DNA of 56,484 nucleotides from Minisyncoccota bacterium (GTDB taxonomy: Bacteria; Patescibacteriota; Minisyncoccia; Moranbacterales; GCA-2747515): positions 1 through 56,484 of the forward strand of contig CALDDM010000030.1 in assembly GCA_937936355.1 (NCBI GenBank), in the 5' to 3' direction. Below the pieces are notes generated by a model that worked only from the letters and a program-made list of their open reading frames with translations, was not told where the DNA came from and made no database searches. Of the stretch, positions 16,198-25,333 are shown piece by piece. Both the position numbers and the translations under genes were made by a program. Every line of letters begins with the position of its first letter. The stretch's first letter is position 1.

Positions 16198-16204
16198 AGT
16201 GCGC

Positions 16205-16234
16205 ATCAAGACCTCCTGCATAGGAGGTCTTGAT
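16205..16234 (+). terminator. Strong terminator hairpin after galU
   Basis: ATCAAGACCTCC-TGCATA-GGAGGTCTTGAT is a perfect 12-bp stem 8 bp after the galU stop. The T tract is poor (ATATGA), so it may act as a 3' end stabiliser as well as a terminator. Confidence 0.75.
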
Positions 16235-16283
16235 ATATGACCCACTTATACATGACTCGCGGTAAATAGAGGTACGAAATAAT

Positions 16284-16832
16284 ATGACTAAAGAAAGTGA
16301 GAATAATCCATTCAAAGTCATCGATTCAAATGAGATCTACAAGAATCCCTGGATCACATTGCAAGAGGATAAAGTCATTCGTCCAGGAGGGGAAGAGGGA
16401 ATTTTTGGTATCGTAAGTCAAAGTGGAGGAAGTACGGTGATTCCTATCGATGGAGATACTGTCTATCTTTCACGGGAATTTAGATATGCAATCAACGACT
16501 ATTCAATTGAAGGTTTTAGTGGCGGCATTGAAGCGGGCGAATCATTTCTGGGTGCTGCTAAAAGAGAGTTGAAGGAGGAGCTTGGCGCAACTGCAGATCA
16601 ATGGACCGATCTAGGAGTGATAAATCCTCTCACCGCCATTGTGCGATCCCCCAAAGCAATGTTCATGGCAACAGTCTTAACTATGGGTACGTCAAAACCA
16701 GATCAAGGGGAGGTGATCGAAGTTCTTGCAATGCCATTTACAGAGGCAATTAAAATGGTGATGTCTAGTCAGATTACACATGGAGCGACATGTGTGGCTC
16801 TACAAAAAATCGCACTAATGCAGAGAAGGTAA
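16284..16832 (+). CDS. Nudix hydrolase, ADP-ribose pyrophosphatase-like
   Basis: The Nudix box is complete: G-x5-E-x7-REL-x-EE-x-G, read as GGIEAGE followed by AAKRELKEELGA. The domain before it (STVIPIDGDTVYLSREFRYA) resembles ADP-sugar pyrophosphatases of the NudF type, which cleave ADP-ribose to AMP and ribose phosphate. The exact substrate cannot be read. 182 residues, typical size. A GAGG lies about 12 bp before the ATG. It stands between galU and rplI as an independent gene. Confidence 0.85.
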   Translation: MTKESENNPFKVIDSNEIYKNPWITLQEDKVIRPGGEEGIFGIVSQSGGSTVIPIDGDTVYLSREFRYAINDYSIEGFSGGIEAGESFLGAAKRELKEELGATADQWTDLGVINPLTAIVRSPKAMFMATVLTMGTSKPDQGEVIEVLAMPFTEAIKMVMSSQITHGATCVALQKIALMQRR

Positions 16833-16910
16833 GGAGAGGTTAAAATTGCATAGATTCCACATATGATTTATTCTAAGGTTAAATGAGTAAGACACTGACA
16901 ATGAGGCATT

Positions 16911-17354
16911 ATGAAGGTATTACTAAAAGAGGATATAAAGAAACTTGGACGCAAGGGCGACATTGTTGAGGTTGCTGACGGCTATGCCATGAGCGCACTA
17001 ATCCCATCTGGAAAAGGTGAGGTAGCCTCTACGTCAACGGTTACACTGTCAAAAAAGCAAAAAGCAGCGAAAGACATCGAAGAAAAAAAGATGCGAGAGA
17101 GCAGAGAGAGACTTGCGCGTAAAATAAAGGGTGGCATTATCGAGATTACGTCAAAGGCTGAAGGGGAAACACTTTTTGGCTCTGTAGGACCAAGTGAAGT
17201 TGCGCGAGCGATCAAGGACGCGTATAATGAAGTCATTGAAGATCGTGAAGTGGAGTTACCGCATCACATCAAGACACTAGGAGAGCACGCTGTAATGATT
17301 AATCTCGGAAAAGGACTGCACACTGAGGTTGTGGTACACGTCATAGCGAGCTAG
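16911..17354 (+). CDS. rplI: 50S ribosomal protein L9
   Basis: The protein opens MKVLLKEDIKKLGRKGDIVEV with DGYAMSALIPSGKG, the L9 N-terminal domain that binds 23S rRNA domain V. A long charged helix (KKQKAAKDIEEKKMRESRER) connects to the C-terminal domain ending HIKTLGEHAVMINLGKGLHT. 147 residues, full length. L9 is reported missing from some CPR lineages, so its presence here may help placement. It has its own terminator. Confidence 0.95.
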   Translation: MKVLLKEDIKKLGRKGDIVEVADGYAMSALIPSGKGEVASTSTVTLSKKQKAAKDIEEKKMRESRERLARKIKGGIIEITSKAEGETLFGSVGPSEVARAIKDAYNEVIEDREVELPHHIKTLGEHAVMINLGKGLHTEVVVHVIAS

Positions 17355-17387
17355 ATTGAAAGGGCGTTATTTGCCAATGCACAGGGG

Positions 17388-17415
17388 AGGGTCACTAGAG
17401 CAGTGACTCTTTGTC
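17388..17415 (+). terminator. Terminator after rplI
   Basis: AGGGTCACT-AGAGC-AGTGACTCT followed by TTGTCTTTG, 34 bp after the rplI stop. Nine base pairs with one G-T. Confidence 0.7.
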
Positions 17416-17479
17416 TTTGTATGGGCATTTTGCAGTGTGCCGTTTCAAGAATTCTTGTAATATCAAAAGATCTGAACCT

Positions 17480-19144
17480 ATGGCAATGCCAAAAAAAACC
17501 AAGCGCACAACGGTCAAAAAAAGAAAATACATCTTTGTTGTTGGAGGGGTGATGAGTGGTGTGGGTAAAGGAGTAACAACATCATCGATTGGTCGGATAT
17601 TGCAGTCCCGAGGCCTCACTGTAACAGCAATCAAAGTTGATCCATATATTAATCTCGATGCCGGAACCATGAATCCAACAGAGCATGGTGAGTGCTATGT
17701 ATTAGGAGATGGTTATGAAACAGATCAGGATATGGGGAATTACGAGCGTTTTCTGGGTACCAACCTCACATCCCTTAACTACATGACAACAGGTCGTGTA
17801 TACCAGAGAGTCATTGAAAAAGAAAGAAATCTCGAGTATGGAGGTAAATGCGTACAGGTTGTGCCACATATTCCATTAGAGATTATCAGTAGAATTGAAA
17901 AGGCGTCACGCAAGGCAGATGCAGACATAACAATCGTTGAGGTAGGTGGAACAGTTGGGGAGTATGAGAATATTCTTTTCCTCGAAGCAGCGAGAATGAT
18001 GAAGATGAAGGCGCCTGACAACATACTGACAGTCCTGGTGAGTTATGTGCCGATGCCGAGCAAGGTCGGAGAGATGAAAACCAAGCCAACGCAGCATGCA
18101 TCTCGAACACTTGGTAGTTCTGGCCTGCAAGCAGATATTATTGTGGCGCGAAGTGAGGTTCCTCTGGACGCAGTGCGCAAAGAGAAAATTGCACAGTTTT
18201 GCAGTGTGGACACAAAGAGTGTGATTAGTGCTCCTGATGTGGAAAGCATTTATCATGTGCCGCAAAATTTCGAGAAAGATGGATTAAGCGATACAATTCT
18301 CAAAAAACTAGGGATCCGATCACGCGGACGAGATATGAAGGCATGGGAAAGTTTCACGAGAAAAATTGAGCGTGCAAAGAAGCCCGTAAAAATAGCTGTT
18401 GTTGGAAAGTATTTTGCAACGGGTGATTTTGTTCTCAGTGATGCGTATATAAGTGTCATTGAGGCTATTAAGCATAGTGCCTATCATAAGGGTTGTATGC
18501 CTGAGCTGACATGGCTAGACAGCTCACAATATGAAAAGGAACCCAAAAAATTATCTGATTTGAAAGATTATGATGGGGTAGTTGTGCCTGGTGGATTTGG
18601 GACACGTGGAATAGAGGGAAAGATACTTGTAGCAAATTATTGTAGAAAAAACAAGATTCCATACTTTGGATTGTGCTATGGCATGCAGATTGCAGTTGTA
18701 GAATATGCGAGAAATGTTCTTGGGCTAGCAGATGCGCACACCGTAGAGATGAAAGAAAGACCCAAGCATCGCATCATCGATATCATGCCAGAGCAGAAAA
18801 AGCGACTACAAGACAGTGACTACGGTGGGTCAATGCGACTTGGAAATTATGAGGCAATCGTAGGCCCTGGAACAATTGCTCGCAAAGCCTACAAGGCAGA
18901 AAAGATAATAGAGCGTCACAGGCATCGTTATGAAGTAAATCCAGAGTATATCGAGCAGCTTGAAGCCGCTGGCCTTGTATTCTCTGGTAAGTCTCCGAAT
19001 GGACAGCTAATGGAAATTCTTGAATTACCAGAGAAAAAGCATCCATTCTATGTAGGAACGCAGTACCATCCTGAGCTCATATCGAGGCCTCTTGACCCAC
19101 ACCCACTTTTTTTGGCATTTATATCTGCATGCATCAAAAAATAA
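17480..19144 (+). CDS. pyrG: CTP synthase
   Basis: PyrG aminates UTP to CTP using ATP and glutamine. The synthetase domain begins KYIFVVGGVMSGVGKGVTTS, with KVDPYINLDAGTMNPTEHGE and the EVGGTVGEYEN motif. The C-terminal class I glutaminase domain has the nucleophile Cys in FGLCYGMQIAVVEYARNVLG and the His/Glu pair in GTQYHPEL. From ATG 17480 it is 554 residues, full length. The track start at 17411 falls in the upstream terminator region and is rejected. An N-terminal basic extension (KKTKRTTVKKRK) precedes the core. Confidence 0.96.
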   Translation: MAMPKKTKRTTVKKRKYIFVVGGVMSGVGKGVTTSSIGRILQSRGLTVTAIKVDPYINLDAGTMNPTEHGECYVLGDGYETDQDMGNYERFLGTNLTSLNYMTTGRVYQRVIEKERNLEYGGKCVQVVPHIPLEIISRIEKASRKADADITIVEVGGTVGEYENILFLEAARMMKMKAPDNILTVLVSYVPMPSKVGEMKTKPTQHASRTLGSSGLQADIIVARSEVPLDAVRKEKIAQFCSVDTKSVISAPDVESIYHVPQNFEKDGLSDTILKKLGIRSRGRDMKAWESFTRKIERAKKPVKIAVVGKYFATGDFVLSDAYISVIEAIKHSAYHKGCMPELTWLDSSQYEKEPKKLSDLKDYDGVVVPGGFGTRGIEGKILVANYCRKNKIPYFGLCYGMQIAVVEYARNVLGLADAHTVEMKERPKHRIIDIMPEQKKRLQDSDYGGSMRLGNYEAIVGPGTIARKAYKAEKIIERHRHRYEVNPEYIEQLEAAGLVFSGKSPNGQLMEILELPEKKHPFYVGTQYHPELISRPLDPHPLFLAFISACIKK

Positions 19145-19192
19145 CAGCTCTGAGAGCTTCCGATCAAAAAAAAGCGGCTCTCCAAACATGTG

Positions 19193-19222
19193 TTGCAGAT
19201 ATTTTGTGAGTTGTGATATAAT
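19193..19222 (+). promoter_or_regulatory. Predicted promoter of the FKBP gene
   Basis: TTGCAG, 18 bp, TATAAT (perfect -10), 44 bp before the ATG. Confidence 0.65.
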
Positions 19223-19265
19223 AACTCGCAACAATATGATATTAAGGTTATAAATATTCAAAACT

Positions 19266-20276
19266 ATGGCTCCCACAGCAAAGAAGGCTGCAACTGCAGC
19301 AAAAGCGACAGCAAGGAAGACAGTTACAGCTACTGATCACAACAACGTAACGCGTAATCGCAAAAAGTTTCCAGTAGGACTTCTTGTTGCAGGCTTGATT
19401 GCACTTGGCGCTTTTTATCTATTCAAGCAAAATGGAGCCAGTCTTACGCCTGGGGGGTTGTCAAAGGTATCTGGCGATGCTGATCCAGAAAACATAGAGC
19501 AGTGGAGCTATGCAAACGGATACGCGATTGGACAAGACATCGCAACGTCAGTTGATGGTCTTGACGAGGCAATGAAAGTTGACAAAGCAGTTGTTGCTCA
19601 AGCAATATCAGATGTGCTCACAGAAAAAGATCTTAAGCTAACAGAGGATCAGGTAAAGGGCATTTACGAAAAACGCAATGAAATGGCAATTGCAATTCAA
19701 CAGGAGAAGGCCAAGGAGGGCGCCGACTACTTAGAAGAGTTCAAGACGCAATCAGGCGTTAAAACAGAAACAATTGGTACAGCATATAAGGTTCTCACAA
19801 GTGGTGATGGAGAAACAGTCGGAAAAGAAAACGTAGCCCTTGTACAGTACGTGGGCAAAAAAGTAGACCAAACTGAGTTTGATAGCAGTGAAAAAAATGG
19901 TGGTGAGCCGGTTCCATTCCCAAGTAGTGCAGTTATTCCAGGACTTCGACCAGTTCTAGAAAAGATGAAAGTCGGTGACAAGTATGAGATTGTGGTGCCA
20001 GCAGATCAAGCGTATGGTGCGCAGGGCGTTCCAGGTGTCATCGGTCCAAATGAAACACTTATTTTTGAAATGGAAGTAACCGGAGTGAGAAGTATTGCCG
20101 AGCTACAAGCTCAACAACAAGCGGCACAGGCTGCGCAGCAGCAGGCACAACAGCCTGCAGCACAAGCGGAGACTCTCGAGGAGGTAGGGGCAGATACAGA
20201 GTTAGATACAGATGCTGAGGATGTCCAAGAAGACGAAGAGCTGACATCTGCAGATGATGAGGCTGGGGATAACTAG
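19266..20276 (+). CDS. Membrane-anchored FKBP-type peptidyl-prolyl isomerase
   Basis: Residues 1-35 are basic and Ala/Thr-rich (cytoplasmic), then one transmembrane helix (FPVGLLVAGLIALGAFYLF). Residues about 75-150 form an FKBP_N-like dimerisation region (WSYANGYAIGQDIATSVDGL). Residues about 165-280 form the FKBP domain: VQYVGKK, FPSSAVIPGLRPVLEKMKVG, VPADQAYGAQGVPGVIGPNE, TLIFEMEVTGV. This is the Mip/FkpA layout of exported folding catalysts. The C-terminus is an Ala/Gln run followed by a very acidic tail, probably disordered. 336 residues. It likely assists folding of exported proteins at the membrane. Confidence 0.9.
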   Translation: MAPTAKKAATAAKATARKTVTATDHNNVTRNRKKFPVGLLVAGLIALGAFYLFKQNGASLTPGGLSKVSGDADPENIEQWSYANGYAIGQDIATSVDGLDEAMKVDKAVVAQAISDVLTEKDLKLTEDQVKGIYEKRNEMAIAIQQEKAKEGADYLEEFKTQSGVKTETIGTAYKVLTSGDGETVGKENVALVQYVGKKVDQTEFDSSEKNGGEPVPFPSSAVIPGLRPVLEKMKVGDKYEIVVPADQAYGAQGVPGVIGPNETLIFEMEVTGVRSIAELQAQQQAAQAAQQQAQQPAAQAETLEEVGADTELDTDAEDVQEDEELTSADDEAGDN

Positions 20277-20303
20277 ATTAGGCTGCGACAAGTTAAGCCC
20301 AGT

Positions 20304-20337
20304 AAAAAACCAGTGCATTTCTGCAGCTGGTTTTTTT
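20304..20337 (+). terminator. Terminator of the FKBP gene
   Basis: AAAAAACCAG ... CTGGTTTTTTT, perfect 10-bp arms with a T run, 28 bp after the stop. Confidence 0.85.
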
Positions 20338-20398
20338 GTTGTGACATCGCAGTACTTTTAGGAAATGTGAATATTGCAGGCATGGTACTTAAAAAACA

Positions 20399-20424
20399 TA
20401 AAATCCCCTAAGGAGAGGATTTTA
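20399..20424 (-). terminator. Terminator of rpmA
   Basis: On the minus strand: AAAATCC ... GGATTTT followed by ATGTTTTTT. It lies 27-50 bp past the rpmA stop. Confidence 0.75.
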
Positions 20425-20450
20425 TACAGGCAAGTGAGATATGTGCAGTG

Positions 20451-20741
20451 CTACTTCTTTTTTGGAGTAGGTACAACGCTTACGTAACGACGTTCACTGA
20501 GCTTTCCGGTAAAGGCTCGAACCTTTTTTTTGCTAAATTCTACGATCCCATCTGAAACTGCGTACAGCGTATCATCTTCTGATCGTCGAACACCAACACC
20601 AGGATTAAACTTTGTCCCTCTTTGGCGAATGATGATATTACCAGATTTAACGGTCTGTGATCCAAAGATTTTAACGCCGAGGCGCTTTGAGATGGAATCG
20701 CGACCGAGACTGGTCGAGCCACCTGCTTTCCTATGTGCCAT
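20451..20741 (-). CDS. rpmA: 50S ribosomal protein L27
   Basis: L27 reaches the peptidyl-transferase centre with its N-terminal arm. The protein begins [20 protein letters not shown] and contains [15 protein letters not shown] and [16 protein letters not shown]. The N-terminus starts directly at AHRK, without the cleavable extension seen in Firmicutes. 96 residues, normal. It is monocistronic here and not next to rplU (L21), which is the usual partner. Upstream sequence has no SD. Confidence 0.96.
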   Translation of the reverse strand: MAHRKAGGSTSLGRDSISKRLGVKIFGSQTVKSGNIIIRQRGTKFNPGVGVRRSEDDTLYAVSDGIVEFSKKKVRAFTGKLSERRYVSVVPTPKKK

Positions 20742-20932
20742 ATCTAAATATTAGTTGTCGATAATAAAAGAAAGATTAACTAGGTGTGATGCGCTTGAGC
20801 TGATATGTCTGATCAGTAAGGGCTGTATAGTATAATTTTTCTATTGTGGGCATAAATTCGCAAACCCAAAATACTTGTGGTATTATAGCAAAAACAGCAT
20901 TTACGTCAAGTAAGTTACCTGAGGGAGAGATT

Positions 20933-21364
20933 ATGAGGGAAAAGATAAGAAAGTGGTGGGCTCTACAGAGCGGCCATATCGTAATTGGACTGACTGTCCT
21001 CAGCGTTGGTTGTGCGGGATATATGCTAGGAATGACGAGGGACATGGTTGTGAATTCGCACCCAATGAGAGTGGTGATGGGTCAGGGCGTTAATACAACG
21101 CTATGTGATGCACAATGCAGCAGCATAGGTATACGTGAGGTGTCTGCAGGCAGAAGTATGGAGGAGTCAAAAGTTCAAGTCTCAGGAGAGGGTTCTGTAG
21201 TTGCGGACGGTGAGTGCGTCCTCGTAGGAAGTAAGAGTGGAACGAAATACTATCCACCGTCATGCAAAGCAGTAAAGCGAATCAAGTCAGAAAATTTACG
21301 GTGTTTTACCTCAGAGGCAGATGCGAGGTCCCAGGGCTATGCAAAGACAAAGGTTTGTAGTTAG
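20933..21364 (+). CDS. Exported protein with Cys-bearing Ada-like metal-binding C-terminal motif
   Basis: From ATG 20933 (GAGGGAGAG lies just upstream) the protein has 143 residues. It starts with a basic stretch and one membrane segment (HIVIGLTVLSVGCAGYMLGM). The exported part contains three Cys up to SIGIREV, then a conserved module VGSKSGTKYYPPSCKAVKRI, KSENLRCFTSEADARSQGYA, KTKVC. This module resembles the small zinc-binding fold of the Ada N-terminus, which is common as a C-terminal domain of short exported proteins in CPR bacteria. That is recalled from family knowledge and was not searched. Function unknown. Confidence 0.7.
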   Translation: MREKIRKWWALQSGHIVIGLTVLSVGCAGYMLGMTRDMVVNSHPMRVVMGQGVNTTLCDAQCSSIGIREVSAGRSMEESKVQVSGEGSVVADGECVLVGSKSGTKYYPPSCKAVKRIKSENLRCFTSEADARSQGYAKTKVCS

Positions 21365-21393
21365 GTGTTTTAGTTCGCATAAAAATCAAAAGC

Positions 21394-22101
21394 ATGAAAG
21401 AGAAAACATACATCCTTAACCTAGGAGGCTCACTTGTAGTACCAGAGGAGATCAATACAAGGCTTGTTGCAGAATTCCGCGATCTCATCATTGATCGTGT
21501 CACAAATCATGATCAGAAATTCGTAATCATTGTTGGCGGTGGTAAAACTGCGCGAAAGTATCAAGATGCTGCTGGAGTGATCTTGCCTGATATTCCAGAC
21601 CAGGACAAGGATTGGTTGGGTATCCATGCAACAAGATTGAATGCACAGCTCTTGCGAACAATATTTAGTGAGTATGTATTTTCAAAAATCAATACCAATC
21701 CGCATGATCTCGAGGATTTCTATCACTCACGCGATCCAATTATGATTGCGGCGGGCTGGAAGCCAGGATTCTCAACCGACTACTGTACAGTTCTGCTTGG
21801 ACGGTACCTAGGCATAAAGAAGATCGTTAATCTTTCAAATATAGATTATATTTACGATAAAGATCCTCGTGTGCATGATGATGCAAAGAAGATCGAGGAT
21901 ATGTCGTGGAAAGAATTTCGAACGTTCTTTGGCCAAAAGGAATGGACACCCGGTATGAATACGCCCTTCGACCCTGTGGCTGCAGAATTCGCAGATAAGG
22001 AAGATTTGGAAGTTGTGACTATGAACGGATCCAACATAGAAAACTTGAGAGCATACTTTAGCCAGGATGCATTCCAAGGAAGTGTTATAAAAAATGGTTG
22101 A
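21394..22101 (+). CDS. pyrH: UMP kinase, archaeal-type
   Basis: An amino-acid-kinase-fold protein of 235 residues phosphorylating UMP to UDP. YILNLGGSLVVPEEI is the N-terminal K/G-GGS loop, in which Asn replaces the usual Lys of classic kinases. IIVGGGKTARKYQDAAG, KPGFSTDYCTVLLGRYL, NLSNIDYIYDKDPR and WTPGMNTPFDPVAA are the archaeal/spirochaetal PyrH subfamily pattern, not the E. coli type. The stop TGA at 22099 precedes a lipoprotein gene and frr, so part of the bacterial pyrH-frr neighbourhood is kept. Confidence 0.88.
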   Translation: MKEKTYILNLGGSLVVPEEINTRLVAEFRDLIIDRVTNHDQKFVIIVGGGKTARKYQDAAGVILPDIPDQDKDWLGIHATRLNAQLLRTIFSEYVFSKINTNPHDLEDFYHSRDPIMIAAGWKPGFSTDYCTVLLGRYLGIKKIVNLSNIDYIYDKDPRVHDDAKKIEDMSWKEFRTFFGQKEWTPGMNTPFDPVAAEFADKEDLEVVTMNGSNIENLRAYFSQDAFQGSVIKNG

Positions 22102-22112
22102 CGCCAAAAAAA

Positions 22113-23258
22113 ATGTCGAGTTCCTCACTAAAGAAAAGCATGATGAAATATCCATATACGATTATTATGTTGGCTTGTGTCCTTGTGCTCTCAGGGTGTC
22201 TGCCAGGGTTTGGTACACGAAAAAACATTCCTGCAAATGGAGGTATTGCACGCAGCGCTGACGGTGGAGTCAGCTTTGAAAGGCGCAACACCGTAGAGGG
22301 AGTGGAGGTGGATGAAAAACTTGCCGTGAGTTTTTCTTTGGCACGAGCAGATGTCACAGCTCTTGCGATCGATCCACAGGATTCGTCAAATGTTTATGCT
22401 GGAACAAAGAGAAAAGGCCTGTATAAATCATCAGATGCAGGCGCTTCGTGGAAAGAGGTGACATTTGATGCAAGGTCGGTGACGTCACTTGCAATCGATC
22501 CTCGCGATAGTGCGGTACTTTATGTTGCAGCGACATGGGAAAGCCGAGGAAGCTTGTTTAAATCAAAGGATGCAGGTGAGAGTTGGGAGAGAATATATGT
22601 AGAGCCAGTCAGTGACACAGAGGTGATGGTTGTACGCATTCACCCGAGGATACCTGATGAGATGTACATTGGCACGAGTATTAACCGATCACGCAAAAGT
22701 ACAATCGCGCGATCGCGAGACGGTGGAATCACATGGGATAATATTAGGACAAATGATGCAACGATTAAAGATATCAGCTTTGATCCGCAGAATGTAGATC
22801 AAATGTACTTTTTTTCAAGTCGCAACGACATATTGCGTAGCGCAGATCGAGGGCAGAATTGGGAGTCAATTACCAAGCTCAAGAGAGATGATCGAAGTCA
22901 AAGATATGAAGGTACTGTGCAGTCATTTCTTGTACACCCACAAAGTCCTGGGGAACTTTATATTGGAACTGATCGGTCTCTGTATAGATCAGAGAACTAT
23001 GGGGACACGTGGGCAGAAGTGGACATCATCGGAAGCTCAAAGGGCATCCCTATCCGTGCAATAGCAATGAGTCCAATTTCTGATAATCAGATCACATATG
23101 CATCTGCACAAGCATTGTACGTATTAGCAGGCTCTGACGGACAGACGAACCGATGGAAAATTACTGATACACAAAGTCAACAGATAATTAGTACAATTTT
23201 ATATGATCCAAACCAAGCAGGTGTGATGTACGTGGGATTTCAGGGTGTGAGCAGATAA
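22113..23258 (+). CDS. Lipoprotein with sialidase-type Asp-box (BNR) repeats
   Basis: A lipoprotein signal peptide (MLACVLVLSGC, lipobox LSGC) is followed by at least five repeats with the Asp-box pattern S-x-D-x-G-x-x-W: KSSDAGASW, KSKDAGESW, RSRDGGITW, RSADRGQNW, RSENYGDTW. Each is preceded by a IDPxxSxxVYxGT-like strand. This is a beta-propeller of the YCF48/VPS10/sialidase-like kind, probably on the outer face of the cytoplasmic membrane. Catalytic sialidase residues are not evident, so a structural or binding role is more likely. ATG 22113 is chosen over a TTG at 22098 that overlaps pyrH. Confidence 0.82.
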   Translation: MSSSSLKKSMMKYPYTIIMLACVLVLSGCLPGFGTRKNIPANGGIARSADGGVSFERRNTVEGVEVDEKLAVSFSLARADVTALAIDPQDSSNVYAGTKRKGLYKSSDAGASWKEVTFDARSVTSLAIDPRDSAVLYVAATWESRGSLFKSKDAGESWERIYVEPVSDTEVMVVRIHPRIPDEMYIGTSINRSRKSTIARSRDGGITWDNIRTNDATIKDISFDPQNVDQMYFFSSRNDILRSADRGQNWESITKLKRDDRSQRYEGTVQSFLVHPQSPGELYIGTDRSLYRSENYGDTWAEVDIIGSSKGIPIRAIAMSPISDNQITYASAQALYVLAGSDGQTNRWKITDTQSQQIISTILYDPNQAGVMYVGFQGVSR

Positions 23259-23389
23259 CGAGGGTTGCAGATGGTATGCAAATAGGCTGTACATGATATA
23301 CTATGCAAATGAGGTAATGAAACACTTCCTACAAAGAGGCGACGACTTTTATATGTGTGTCGCCAAATAAATGATAAAACGATGCTGAC

Positions 23390-23950
23390 ATGACGTATCA
23401 AGAAATAATTGATGCTCAGAAAGAAGCTTTTGAGCAAATACATGAGAGGTTGCACAGTGAGTATGCGAAGTTGCGGAGCGGTCGAGCAAGCACATCTCTC
23501 GTCGATGAGCTTAATGTCGACTACTATGGAACACCGACACCACTCAAGCAAGCAGCCAATGTCTCTGTCCCTGAGGCGCGACAAATCCTGATCCAACCAT
23601 GGGATAAGGGTGTTTTGGATCTGATTGAAGATGCGATCAAAAAATCAGACCTGGGAGTGCAACCGTCAAACGATGGTAGTGTGATTAGAATTGTTTTGCC
23701 ACCAATGACAGAGGAAAATCGCAAAGATCTCGTTAAGGTGCTTAACCAGAGAACAGAAGAGGCGCGTGTAGCTGTTAGGAGTGTGCGTGAAGAGATTTGG
23801 AAAGAAATTCAAAGCCAGGAAAAAGATGGTGAGATGAGCGAAGACGATAAATTTTCTGGTAAAGATGCTCTACAGAAAGTAGTTGACGAACATAATGGGC
23901 GCATAGAAGACTCGAGGAATAAGAAAGAGTCAGACATTATGACGGTGTAG
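23390..23950 (+). CDS. frr: Ribosome recycling factor
   Basis: RRF splits post-termination ribosomes with EF-G. The protein is 186 residues, with AKLRSGRASTSLVDELNVDY and YGTPTPLKQAANVSVPEARQ, then IRIVLPPMTEENRKDLVKVL, and the C-terminal helix pair ending KKESDIMTV. All are family hallmarks. It is followed by rseP and proS as in many bacteria. The ATG has no SD. Confidence 0.96.
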   Translation: MTYQEIIDAQKEAFEQIHERLHSEYAKLRSGRASTSLVDELNVDYYGTPTPLKQAANVSVPEARQILIQPWDKGVLDLIEDAIKKSDLGVQPSNDGSVIRIVLPPMTEENRKDLVKVLNQRTEEARVAVRSVREEIWKEIQSQEKDGEMSEDDKFSGKDALQKVVDEHNGRIEDSRNKKESDIMTV

Positions 23951-24017
23951 GGTAATATATCACCTAGTACGTTTTGGTGCAGTTCATAAAATTTGATTGA
24001 TAAGAAACAAAAAAAAT

Positions 24018-25289
24018 ATGAGTAAGTCGGCAATAGTATTTCTAGGACTTGTCGTAGCAATGGCTATCGGTCTTATAACGGGTAAAATTGAACCGAGTGT
24101 GATTGTTACGGGCGCAACATTTCTAGGTGTTCTTGGAGCACTTGTCTACATCCATGAGGCTGGCCACTATGTGACAGCAAGGCGAAATGGAATTACATGC
24201 CATGAATTCGGTTTTGGATTTCCACCGCGTATTGGGGGATTTGTGCGTGATCCCAAAACAGGGAAGAGAAAATTCATAAGAGGTAATCAAGAATATTACG
24301 GAAACGACACATTGTTTTCAATTAACTGGATTCCTCTGGGCGGTTTTGTACGAATTAAGGGAGAGAATGCAGAGAAGCATGTTGAAGATGAGAATGGAAA
24401 CCTTGTAGAGAAAAAAGAGTTCGATAAAGATCATTTTGCAGCGCAGAGCGTATGGGTACGGTTCAAGGTGCTTGTTGCAGGCGTGGTGATGAATTTTTTT
24501 CTTGCGTGGCTTCTTTACACGGTTGCAGCTATGATTGGTGCTCCAGCGCAGACGCATGACGCGCAGGGCAATCAGATACCGATACCGGCCGATTGGATCT
24601 CAGCTCCACCAAAAGTACTCGTAAATAGTGCTGTACCAGAGAGTGCGGCTGCAACAATGGGAATAAGCATCGGAGATGCTCTGAAATCTATGTGTGCAGG
24701 GGATGAGTGCTATACAATTTCTCAGGAGTCAGATGTAGTAAGTGCCGTGCAGTCTCTAAAAGGCCGAGATATTCGCGTAGATGTAACGCGTGGAAGTCAG
24801 TCGTTAACGCTGAAAGGGCCGCTACCAGCACAAGTTGGAGAAGGTGAGCACATTCTCGGTGTGGAAATAGTACAAATGGTAGAGGTGCAATATCCACCGC
24901 ACATTGCTGCAATTGAGGGAGCGAAGCGAACAGGGTATATGACGCTTGGCATTCTCAACGCACTCGCCCAATTGCCAAAGATTCTGATATCTGGTGGGGA
25001 TCAACTCTCGGGGCCTGTTGGTATAGCTGCTATGACCGGGCAGGCACGTGAACTTGGGATCACATTCCTCATGAACTTCGCAGCAATGCTGAGTGTGAAC
25101 CTTGCAGTTTTCAATATCCTGCCAATTCCTGCGCTTGATGGCGGTCGCATACTCTTCCTTCTGATCGAGAAGCTAAAGGGCTCACCAATCAGTCCGCGTG
25201 TTGAGGGGGGATTCCATACACTCTTCTTTACACTGCTCATCTTGCTTATGCTTTACGTAACAGTCAAGGACATTCTCAAATTCATCTAA
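24018..25289 (+). CDS. rseP: Site-2 intramembrane zinc metalloprotease, RseP/MmpL-type
   Basis: A 423-residue membrane protease. The zinc motif HEAGH lies in YIHEAGHYVTARRNG after two N-terminal hydrophobic segments. A PDZ-like domain occupies the middle (VPESAAATMGISIGDALKSM), and the second active-site motif is NILPIPALDGGRILF, with the zinc-ligand Asp. The C-terminus has two more membrane segments. The family cleaves anti-sigma factors and signal peptide remnants. A 60-residue insertion between the first motif and third helix (KRKFIRGNQEYYGNDTLFS) is typical. ATG 24018 starts at MSKS, and the earlier in-frame codon at 23997 is less likely. Confidence 0.92.
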   Translation: MSKSAIVFLGLVVAMAIGLITGKIEPSVIVTGATFLGVLGALVYIHEAGHYVTARRNGITCHEFGFGFPPRIGGFVRDPKTGKRKFIRGNQEYYGNDTLFSINWIPLGGFVRIKGENAEKHVEDENGNLVEKKEFDKDHFAAQSVWVRFKVLVAGVVMNFFLAWLLYTVAAMIGAPAQTHDAQGNQIPIPADWISAPPKVLVNSAVPESAAATMGISIGDALKSMCAGDECYTISQESDVVSAVQSLKGRDIRVDVTRGSQSLTLKGPLPAQVGEGEHILGVEIVQMVEVQYPPHIAAIEGAKRTGYMTLGILNALAQLPKILISGGDQLSGPVGIAAMTGQARELGITFLMNFAAMLSVNLAVFNILPIPALDGGRILFLLIEKLKGSPISPRVEGGFHTLFFTLLILLMLYVTVKDILKFI

Positions 25290-25333
25290 GATGAGAAGGA
25301 TGTCCAGTCAAACGTCTTACAAACCAGTCAACT

